Below, one piece after another: positions 56,844 through 64,000 of a DNA stretch of 64,000 bases (its first letter is position 1; every line of letters begins with the position of its first letter). The stretch covers positions 22,288,001-22,352,000 of the forward strand of contig NC_134025.1 in NCBI RefSeq assembly GCF_964204645.1, in the 5' to 3' direction. The translations under genes were made by a program, and so were the position numbers. The notes under the pieces were generated by a model. That model saw only the letters and a program-made list of their open reading frames with translations. It was not told where the DNA came from and made no database searches. The DNA comes from Tubulanus polymorphus. Its lineage: Eukaryota; Nemertea; Palaeonemertea; Tubulaniformes; Tubulanidae.

Positions 56844-58113
56844 CTAATATTGAATACTATCTAATTGTGAATTTACAATATTTAATTGTGCATCGGATAT
56901 AATATAAATGTGCATTTTGAAATTTTTGTCTCCTCTTTTCTTTGTCATGAATAATTGTATTCCATCTTTAGTGTTCTGTAGTTTTTTTCCAGAACCATGT
57001 AATGAATTATCCTCTGTTGTTCTAAAATCTAACCATAATGCATATTTATTGCCGGTATAATAATCAATTTGATTAATATTACAATTTTCAAATGATTTTA
57101 CTTTTTCATTCATAAAATGTTTTCTAATTTCTGGCCATTGATCTATCATTCTCATTCCTTGACAAAATATTTTATTTGCTATTCCTTCGATAGTTATTTC
57201 TACTTTTGTTATTTCAGGATTATAATAATTATCAACCTTTATTGCGCCATTAGAATATGTTGCAATGGTAAAAAATATTAATATACCTTTAATAGATCTT
57301 CTTGGGAAGTTAATATTCTCATTAATTATTTCATCATTTGCATTAATAGTTACAGTTTTAAATTTATCAATATAATCATATAATAATGAAAATCCTTGAT
57401 TGTATTGAGTTTGAATTGTGCTAGCAATATTTTCATTAGTTACTGTGTCATATTCTAAACATATATTCGATAATTTATAACCCATATCTTTAACAACGCT
57501 AGATAATACAATTTCATTCACAGGAGCAAATGTTATCTCAAATATAATATCTTCTTGAATTGCGTATTTATATAAATTTGCATTATTATTTATCAATTCA
57601 AAGTCTAATGGAATTTTATATTTGCTTCCATAAATCTTTTTAATCAAATTATCTGTGGCACGAGTTACTATTGCGTCATTAACTCCTGATCTTAATTTAT
57701 TATGGTTTTCCGATTGAATGCCCTGAAATATCATATTATTTCTATTTTCTTTAGTTAACCATAAATCTTTATAATGCATAAATAAATTATAATCATCTAA
57801 TGAGAAAACTGTTTCTGGACCAATCTTTATAGTTAACTTTTTAATCAAATATCTTCCAACATTATCAACAACATAATTATTATCATGACCAATTACTTTT
57901 ATATCAGCTGATAAATAAATACTATTTGGAACATAAAAAGTATTTTATGTATATATAAAGTATGTTATATAGATATTATGTATATATTTTATATAAAGTT
58001 TCATCGGGATTAATATTTGAAGGATTATGAGTAATTATATGATGTGATCTTTCTGCTTTAATAGCATTAGATATTCTAGAAATCTTAGAAAGACTTATAT
58101 AACTCCCACTCAT
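56844..58113 (-). pseudogene. Major capsid protein (double jelly roll), N-terminal region disrupted
   Basis: The long ORF 57848-56844 (334 residues) has capsid-like patterns: KKLTIKIGPETVFSL near its start, LWLTKENRNNMIFQGIQ and a late YALWLDFRTTEDNSLHGSG. Homologous-looking coding continues upstream in other frames to an ATG at 58113 that has the element's start motif (AAATAAATG). In between (about 57930-58000) lies a TATA-rich, simple-sequence stretch with stops. So the gene probably begins at 58113 and is interrupted by a small AT-rich expansion. Capsid function is inferred from pattern and context, not from a search. Confidence 0.72.
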
Positions 58114-58133
58114 TTATTTAACAAAAAAATTAA

Positions 58134-59594
58134 TTATTTATTTTTTATTATTTTTTCTTGATATCTTTTTGATATCATATTCACTAACCCAAAAATAATA
58201 GCACTTTCAACTGTAATTAAAAATAAAATAATATGTTCAGCAGCAAAGTTAAGAATATTCCCAGCAGATTTCAATATAAAACCAACAATTGATGCAATAA
58301 ATCCTGGTAATGCTGCAGCAGATTTTTTAGATAGTTCCCATAAATATTTTGCTAATTTCTTTAAACCATCCTTAACTTTATCTTGTATAGAATTATTATC
58401 ATTCGGGGGTTTATCTGGTTTATTGGGAGTAGGAGTAGATTTTAAAGCATTTGATATTGCTAAACCAATTGTTGTAAATAACATAGTTACAGCTGTTAGA
58501 ATTGAAAGAATTGTTATTCCTTCTAATTTGAATAATAACTTTATTCTATCTTTCAATGATACTTCAGAATTTGGTTTTATCAATAAATCTTTAAAAATAA
58601 CTTTTAATCTATTAATATTATAATCATATAATTTTAATAATAATTTAATTTCTTCTTTTTGTAATTCTATGTTATATTCTAAATCATCTTTTTCTTTTTC
58701 TAAACGTAATTCTTTTTGCCTATATTCTATTTCATCAATTATTTGATGATCTAAATCAGACTTTAATTGTTCTATTTCTTTATTTTTATCAGTTAATTCT
58801 TTTTCTAAAGTTCTAATTTTAAAATCTCTTATACTTTTATCATGCGCAATTTTATCAGATGCATGTCTTATACTTTCAATTTCTCTAATTGCTTTATCAG
58901 AAAATATATCTAAATCTTCTAGTTGTTGATCTGTTGCATCAATTAATCCATTCGGTAAAAGTTTTTCAATTGGAACTTTATTTGATTTAAGTTTACTAGT
59001 TTTGGAAGTTATATTCTGTTCAGAAGTTGTTTCTGTTTCTGATTTCTTTTTGATTATTTCAAATAATTCATTAATTCTTTGTTTAAATACGTCTATATTA
59101 TCATCTATTTCTTTTTGTGTAACATCAGTTATTTCATTACTATTACTTATTATTTTAATTCTATCTGGTTTTAAATTTTTCAAAGTTGATTCCGCTAATA
59201 TTTTTTTTTAATTATTTTTATAAGTGATATCAATATAATAATCACCTTTCAGATTATAATAACATTTACCATTATCTAAAAATCTTAATTTATCTACTAA
59301 AGGTCCAACGTCTTCATCATTTATGTTAAGTTTAGATTTTTCAATTATATCTTCTAATTTAGCTACTTTGTTTAAATTATTTAAATCTTTTTTTACTAAA
59401 CCTGGGTCTAAATTTTCAGGATTTAATTGTGATTCTGCATTTTTAATATAATCAGGCATATTTAAATTATTATTATATCCTGGATCATTACCGTCATTAA
59501 AACTTGTTTCACTAAAATCAGGTTGTTGTTCATCAGTTATGCCAGGTTCATTAAAAAGATCCATTCCAATATCTTCTCCACCTTCTACATCCAT
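58134..59594 (-). pseudogene. Large coiled-coil/membrane protein of the viral element, split by one in-frame TAA
   Basis: Two ORFs in the same frame, 59594-59208 (128 aa) and 59207-58134 (about 358 codons), are separated only by a TAA at 59210-59208. The first has the start motif (TATATAAATG); the second has no ATG near its start. The second half has VPIEKLLPNGL, a long charged coiled coil (about codons 120-200), a membrane span (LEGITILSILTAVTMLFTTIGLA) and two more hydrophobic stretches near the end. Likely one protein of about 487 codons broken by a nonsense change, or read through. Not recognised; a virion structural role is a guess. Confidence 0.65.
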
Positions 59595-59610
59595 TTATAT
59601 AATAAAAAAA

Positions 59611-60937
59611 TTAAAATTTAAAATATAACATTCCTCCTATAACAATTCCTATACAAGTTAAAGCTAATTTAGTATTTTCATGTAATTTATTATCATTATC
59701 AGTTTTAATTATATCATGTTGAATATTATCAGTTTTAATATTTTCTGTAGTATTGTAATCTTTTATTTTGGAATCATTATCCAATTTAATATTCTTAGTT
59801 TTAGTTTCTGTTGATTGAATGTGTTTTTTATTTTTTTCACCTTCCATTAATTTTGGAGCAGTAATAATCTTTTTATTTATATCATTTAATCCAATTGAAT
59901 TATTTATTGTTGCAGTTTTAATTAGATTATTATAACCAATTATATTTCCCATCTTTAATACTAAATCATTAGAAATAATTAATAGATTAGGGCCTATACA
60001 ATAATTTAGTCTTACATGAGATTTATCTAAATAATTTTGATATCTTACAATGTTTTCCGGAATCGATCTATTTTTATCATTATGAATGGAATCTTCAAAT
60101 AATACTTTGAATTGTTTCTGCGCATCGAATGAAGTGTTATCATTTCCAATTATTGGGGATCTTGTTTCAACTTGCGCACCTAAAATACATATCAAATAAG
60201 TTCTAATAGATTGATTTATTCTTTGTATTCCAGCTTTAGTAAAACCTTCACTATTTTCTAAAATGAAATTAACCCAACCATTATTGTTTTGTTGTTGTAT
60301 ATTATTATAATATTTTGGTAATTCATTCCAATTTAGTGTTCTTATATCTGAATTTGTCATTATTTTTCCAAATTCTTTAGTATATAATATTCCTAATCCA
60401 CCCATTGTTCCAATTTTTGCTCTAAAATCTTTATTTGAATTAATATTAAATTCATTACATATTTTATAAAACTTAGAAAAATTAATATTATTATTCAATT
60501 CTTTAAAATATTTTGAACCTGGTAAAGGACATTCTAATTCATCTAATATTAATTTTATTTGAAAATATGTATGAAATCTAAAAAGTTATAACATCAATGG
60601 TAAACTTGGTTTGTTTAAATGAGATCATTTCACTAATTCCACATCCTGTTGTTGCACAATAAACAGCAAAATTTAATTGGTTCTGCCAATACTTCATATT
60701 AGATTTCAATAACCATTGTTTTGCCTCATTTAAATTTTTGAAATTAATTGTATACACATGAAATATATTTTCCATCTTTACATGAAAATTATTACTTTCA
60801 GTAACATAAATATATAAATCATTTAATGAATTTAAAACTTCATTTCTATATGTAATATCTTTATTAAAATCTAATGCAGGAATATTATATTTAATTGATT
60901 TATTATATTGGAAAGCTTTTGGAAAACTATCTACCAT
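59611..60937 (-). pseudogene. Conserved Polinton structural-type protein, broken by frameshift and stop
   Basis: ORF 60937-60578 (119 aa) has the motif start (TATATAAATG) and WQNQLNFAVYCATTGCGIS. The next ORF (60498-59611, 295 aa) has no ATG and no start motif; it continues the same family pattern (ICNEFNINSN...GGLGILYT) and ends in a single membrane span (LALTCIGIVIGGMLYF). I recall this pair of patterns as one protein in other Polintons (memory, not a search). A frame change near 60625 plus a TAA near 60590 separate the pieces here. Confidence 0.6.
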
Positions 60938-60953
60938 TTATATAATAAAAAAA

Positions 60954-61388
60954 TTAATAATTTATTAATTCTTTTAATAATTTATCTTGTTCTTCAACTG
61001 TTATATGGCCATTTAAACTTATTATATAATCTAGTGTATTCTTTAATTTATTAATTTCTTTTATATTAGTTTTAATTTTTTCTTTATTACTTTTTATATT
61101 CAATTTTGAACTTATACCAGTTAAAACACTTGAACTTAATCCTAATACGCCAATTGATATAGCTAAAGGTGTTAATGGGCTGAATATTGCTAGAAATGTT
61201 ATTACAGAACTAATTAAAACCGAACCACTAATAATAAGATAATATATAATTTTACTTTTTAAATATTTTTACTTTTTTACTTTTAAGTCACTTTCAAATT
61301 CTAATATTTGTTTTTCTAAATATATTTTTAATTTAGTTTCACTGATATCATGAGGAATAATATCAATATTATCAACTTTATCTTCCAT
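60954..61388 (-). pseudogene. Small two-helix membrane protein with premature TAA
   Basis: A 144-codon reading frame from a motif ATG (AAATAAATG) with a single in-frame TAA at codon 40 (61271-61269). After the stop come two hydrophobic stretches (YYLIISGSVLISSVITFLAI; PLAISIGVLGLSSSVLTG) and a Lys-rich coiled coil. Both halves are in one frame. Absent from simple ORF lists because of the stop. Confidence 0.6.
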
Positions 61389-61408
61389 TTATTTAGCGAA
61401 AAAAATTA

Positions 61409-61831
61409 CTAACTAGTAAACTTATACGCCACAAATATAACAATAACAGTTCCACCTAAAATCCATATTATTTCATATTTCTGTTGTTCTTTACTTGGGG
61501 TATAATAATCTGATATTGTAGGTTTATGTAGATGTAATTTTTCTTTATTGGTTACCGCGTTATATAAACTCATTGCATCATCAACTGATTGAAAATCTCT
61601 ATGTGAAATCTTCTGATCATATAATTCCTTGTTAATATAATCCATATAGTTTTGCCTCTTTTCTCTATATTCTTCTGCTGCTTTATTATATTTCTCTAAT
61701 GCTAAGTTATGTCTTTTTTGTTCTGATAATGATCCATTTTTATCAATATGTTTAAATAAATAACCACCACCAGTAAATGCTAAAGCGTTAACAATTGCCG
61801 ATCCTATAATAGTTATAACTGCAGAAGCCAT
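61409..61831 (-). CDS. Conserved Polinton membrane protein
   Basis: Intact, 140 residues. N-terminal hydrophobic GSAIVNALAFTGGGYLF, then KRHNLALEKYNKAAEEYREKR and a C-terminal membrane span (WILGGTVIVIFVAYKF). I recognise GSA-x-VNALAF, KRH-x-LA and SDYYTPSKEQ as recurring in a small Polinton/adintovirus protein of unknown function. Motif start (AAATAAATG). The upstream 146 bp, including its first codons, are tandemly duplicated. Confidence 0.7.
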   Translation of the reverse strand: MASAVITIIGSAIVNALAFTGGGYLFKHIDKNGSLSEQKRHNLALEKYNKAAEEYREKRQNYMDYINKELYDQKISHRDFQSVDDAMSLYNAVTNKEKLHLHKPTISDYYTPSKEQQKYEIIWILGGTVIVIFVAYKFTS

Positions 61832-62116
61832 TTATTTAGTAAAATAATTATGCATTTATATGGGAGGAATATATTTTTGTTTTTCTAAATAATCAATAGT
61901 TAAATTAGATAAAGTAACTGCTAACGTTAATTTTAAAATATCATTTATATCAAATCTATCAACATTAATTAGAAGCCATTTATTTAGTAAAATAATTATG
62001 CATTTATATGGGAGGAATATATTTTTGTTTTTCTAAATAATCAATAGTTAAATTAGATAAAGTAACTGCTAACGTTAATTTTAAAATATCATTTATATCA
62101 AATCTATCAACATTAA
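61823..62116. repeat. Tandem duplication of 146 bp
   Basis: 61823-61968 and 61971-62116 read the same throughout. The unit covers the start of the 140-aa gene (AGAAGCCATTTATTTAG...) and most of the upstream small ORF, leaving a dead second start (Met-Ala-Ser-Asn-stop) at about 61979. Confidence 0.9.
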
Positions 62117-62224
62117 CACTTCCCATTTTAAATACTTTTCTAATACCATTGAATAACCAACAGTTCCAACTGATAGTAATGCTCCATTATATAATCCAGT
62201 TATTATCCACTTATTATCACTCAT
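62004..62224 (-). CDS. Small membrane protein in two overlapping frames, possible -1 frameshift product
   Basis: ORF a (62224-62093, 43 aa, MSDNKWIITGLYNGALLSVG...) has the start motif (CAATAAATG). ORF b (62126-62004, 40 aa, MGSVNVDRFDINDILKLTLA...) lies in the -1 frame and has no motif (TTTAAAATG). At the crossover the DNA reads T TTA AAA TGG, a canonical -1 slippery heptamer, and a -1 slip leads exactly into ORF b. From memory, other Polintons carry both patterns in one protein. Either programmed frameshifting or a simple 1-base indel in the A-run explains it. Confidence 0.55.
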
Positions 62225-62581
62225 TTATTGATCAAAAAAATTACTATCATCAAAATATTTAGTTATCTTATTTATGATTAATTCGACATTTATTTCATTA
62301 CTAGTTTCATTTGTATATATTTCAGTTATTATTTTTTTAATATCATCGATGATAAAATCTTTATCTAATTCATAAAATCTTAAAGATTCTCTAATTAAAT
62401 TAGTAATCTTTTCTACATTAAAAGTTTCTTTATCTATTGTTTTTTCATACTCAAATGTTGTTTCATTAGAAAATGCAATATTTTTGATATGTGTAATTAC
62501 ATCATTAACGTTACATTTCATTTCTTTCTCACGTTTAAAATCAAATCCAAAACATATGCTCGGCCCAACAGTTATATTCAT
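62225..62581 (-). CDS. Small acidic helical protein of the viral element, function unknown
   Basis: Intact, 118 residues, motif start (TATATAAATG). Mostly amphipathic helices with many Glu/Asp/Ile (KITNLIRESLRFYELDKDF), no membrane segment. Its TAA touches the ATG of the next gene. Not recognised. Confidence 0.6.
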   Translation of the reverse strand: MNITVGPSICFGFDFKREKEMKCNVNDVITHIKNIAFSNETTFEYEKTIDKETFNVEKITNLIRESLRFYELDKDFIIDDIKKIITEIYTNETSNEINVELIINKITKYFDDSNFFDQ

Positions 62582-62597
62582 TTATATAATGAAAAAA

Positions 62598-63353
62598 TTA
62601 CTCTCTACATCTTATAACTAATTCATATATCACAGGAAAGTTATTCAAATCAATTAAATAACCATTATGATTTCTTATTTCTAATTCAAAATTATTGAAA
62701 TGTGGAATACAAGGTTTAAAATCACATTCAGCTAAATTATAATTTATTTGCGTTCCAAATTGTTTAACATTTTTTAATGGTAAAATATTTAATATACTAG
62801 AATTACAAATTGTATCTTTAGTTGCTTCAAATGTTTTTGTAGGATTGATTAAATTGCAATAAATATAAAAATGTGTAAAAGTCATTAAATTTGTATAAGT
62901 TTCGATACTTGAATAATCTCTATCCGGGAGAATTCCAAACAGTTTAGCTAAAGGTTTTCTTACTAGAAATCTATGTTGTTCATTAGTTAACTTTATTCTT
63001 ATTTTATTCGAACTATCACTTTTGATAAATTTAATTTCAAATCTAGCAGCTGCGCCCATTTTTAAACGAGCTCTTCTATTAATTTCTTGCGCTAATGTTT
63101 CTAAATTATATAATCCTGGTTTTAGATAAAGATGAAACCATTTATTCAAATTTCTAACATGAATTTTAAAAGCTAAATGATCAAGACTTTTATTCGATAT
63201 ATTATGAAAAGAATTACATAAACTTATATTAACTAATTTTAAATCAACACAATTCTTAAATTCTCTATCTAATTGAACTAGTAAATTATGAGATTTATAA
63301 TTTGTAAGTCTTCTAGAATCAACAAATATTCTGTATTCTTTTAATTCTACCAT
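62598..63353 (-). CDS. Penton-like minor capsid protein (putative single jelly roll)
   Basis: 251 residues from ATG 63353, chosen because it aligns with the element's start pattern (TAATTTTTTTATG...AATAATGG); an upstream in-frame ATG at 63386 would add 11 residues. Patterns seen: RIFVDSRRLTNYKSHNLLVQL, LKPGLYNLETLAQEINRRA, LAKLFGILPDRDY, IYCNLINPT and a C-terminal LIDLNNFPVIYELVIRC. This layout fits the penton-type minor capsid proteins of Polintons (judged from pattern and context). Divergent from the zinc-finger ORF at 63422. Confidence 0.65.
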   Translation of the reverse strand: MVELKEYRIFVDSRRLTNYKSHNLLVQLDREFKNCVDLKLVNISLCNSFHNISNKSLDHLAFKIHVRNLNKWFHLYLKPGLYNLETLAQEINRRARLKMGAAARFEIKFIKSDSSNKIRIKLTNEQHRFLVRKPLAKLFGILPDRDYSSIETYTNLMTFTHFYIYCNLINPTKTFEATKDTICNSSILNILPLKNVKQFGTQINYNLAECDFKPCIPHFNNFELEIRNHNGYLIDLNNFPVIYELVIRCRE

Positions 63354-63421
63354 TATTAATAACATAAAAAAATTACCGCTCATCACTAAAAATTAATTTT
63401 AATAAAATTTTTCCTAAATAA
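63354..63421. promoter_or_regulatory. Bidirectional promoter between penton-like gene and zinc-finger ORF
   Basis: 68 bp between divergent starts. It carries the T-run plus AATAATG toward the left and CTAAATAAATG toward the right, so start signals face both ways. Confidence 0.55.
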
Positions 63422-64000
63422 ATGGATGAGAAGATAGCATGCGAAATTTGTGGTGAACTTCTAAGAAAAAGTAATATGGCTCGACATATGAAAAAACATG
63501 ATGAAAATTATAAACCCCCTAAACTAAACTGTCCAAAATGTAATAAATTATTCTCAAGAAATTATGTTAAAAAACATTCAGAGAAGTGTAAAATTAATGG
63601 CGCAACGGCTAATGTTGATAGTAATGAAAGTAATAGTAATTCTGTTGAAGTTGAACCTGAAATTATTTGGAAAAGACCTTTCTTATTCTATGATAAGGAT
63701 AATATAAAAGATCATTTCTGCGAGCCTTGTCGAATAAAATATAGCCCTGAAAATATAGAAGATTGGGAGAATCATCAATTTCGTAAAGCACATATAGATA
63801 AAATTTCTAATAAATTTGAAACTGAATTCAATGAAAGAAAAAATAATATATTAGAAAAAATAAAATGTGAGAAAACGTTACCAGATAATAAAGAAACAGT
63901 TGAAAAGTTAGAAAAACAATATAATGAATTAACAAGAAAAACATATTATTGTAAATATTGTAAATTGATTATTACAACAAGTAATTCAAATCTACATAAT
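63422..64000 (+). CDS. C2H2/zinc-knuckle-like N-terminal region, open to window edge
   Basis: 193 codons open to 64000 without a stop; motif start (CTAAATAAATG). Cys/His sets: CEICG...RHMKKH, CPKC...HSEKC, CEPC...HQFRKAH, CKYC. Charged coiled coil toward the end. Direction and place fit the rightward replication module, so it may be the N-terminus of a DNA polymerase B or a separate zinc-finger protein; the window does not decide. Confidence 0.6.
   Translation, partial: MDEKIACEICGELLRKSNMARHMKKHDENYKPPKLNCPKCNKLFSRNYVKKHSEKCKINGATANVDSNESNSNSVEVEPEIIWKRPFLFYDKDNIKDHFCEPCRIKYSPENIEDWENHQFRKAHIDKISNKFETEFNERKNNILEKIKCEKTLPDNKETVEKLEKQYNELTRKTYYCKYCKLIITTSNSNLHN

Larger units (their letters stand above)
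53384..64000. mobile_element. Polinton/Maverick-type (adintovirus-like) endogenous viral element, right end outside window
   Basis: Composition changes sharply here to very AT-rich, gene-dense DNA. Gene set: ATPase, integrase with chromodomain, major capsid protein, penton-like protein, small membrane proteins and a zinc-finger ORF, mostly on the minus strand. The left boundary is placed at AGTAATTTG (Polinton ends start AG) next to the BEL gag 5' flank. Terminal repeats could not be tested since the right end is not in view. Several genes carry stops or frameshifts, so this copy is partly decayed. Confidence 0.85.

Noticed and set aside
53384-64000. Idea that TAA is recoded to an amino acid in the viral element, from repeated in-frame TAA codons
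   Set aside because: TAA also ends most intact genes of the element, and real frameshifts occur beside these stops. Nonsense decay in AT-rich DNA is simpler.

Overview
The window comes from an animal nuclear genome. It has spliced genes with GT-AG introns, a multi-laminin-G neurexin-superfamily gene, a MAM-domain gene, single-exon rhodopsin-class GPCRs, TFB2M and TTC12. Abundant foldback MITEs, a BEL/Pao retrotransposon and a Polinton/Maverick-type element point to an invertebrate, probably a marine protostome; the species cannot be fixed from sequence alone. Exon ends were read by eye from splice consensus and checked by phase arithmetic.

Host part (1-44.3 kb). The first 20 kb hold a minus-strand gene entering from the left edge. 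Exon 1 (19194-19938) encodes a signal peptide, a neurexin-type LNS domain and a Cys-rich EGF-like tail. It is followed by five laminin-G-3/pentraxin-like domains, a cluster of Thr/Pro linker mini-exons, a sixth such domain and a second classical LamG. Most exon boundaries are phase 1. The linker cluster (3.9-5.8 kb) is a tandem exon-duplication array with live and dead copies. Then come an intact GPCR (21.7-22.6 kb, minus), TFB2M in nine exons (23.3-26.6 kb, plus), TTC12 in about fifteen exons (27.5-33.7 kb, minus), a frameshifted GPCR pseudogene (35.0-36.0 kb), an intact GPCR (37.6-38.6 kb) and a secreted three-MAM protein in eleven exons (40.9-44.3 kb, plus).

Mobile part (45.9-64.0 kb). A broken minus-strand BEL/Pao element (gag at 52.1-53.3 kb; protease and RT at 46.1-48.1 kb) is split by a younger insertion: a 4.05-kb non-autonomous LTR element with two LTRs of equal length and apparently identical sequence (48085-52136). 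Directly upstream of the BEL gag the sequence changes to a very AT-rich, densely packed, virus-like element running off the right edge. It encodes a packaging ATPase, a DDE integrase with a chromodomain, a major capsid protein, a penton-like capsid protein, several small membrane proteins and a zinc-finger ORF. This is a Polinton/Maverick (adintovirus-like) endogenous element. A DNA polymerase B and a maturation protease are not seen and may lie beyond 64000.

The most striking pattern in the viral element is that almost every gene start is written ATAAATG, often preceded by a T-run, like the TAAATG late promoters of poxviruses. ORF pieces lacking the motif are exactly those that look like continuations of an upstream gene across a stop or frameshift. 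This separates true starts from breaks, and shows the copy to be partly decayed while keeping several intact genes.
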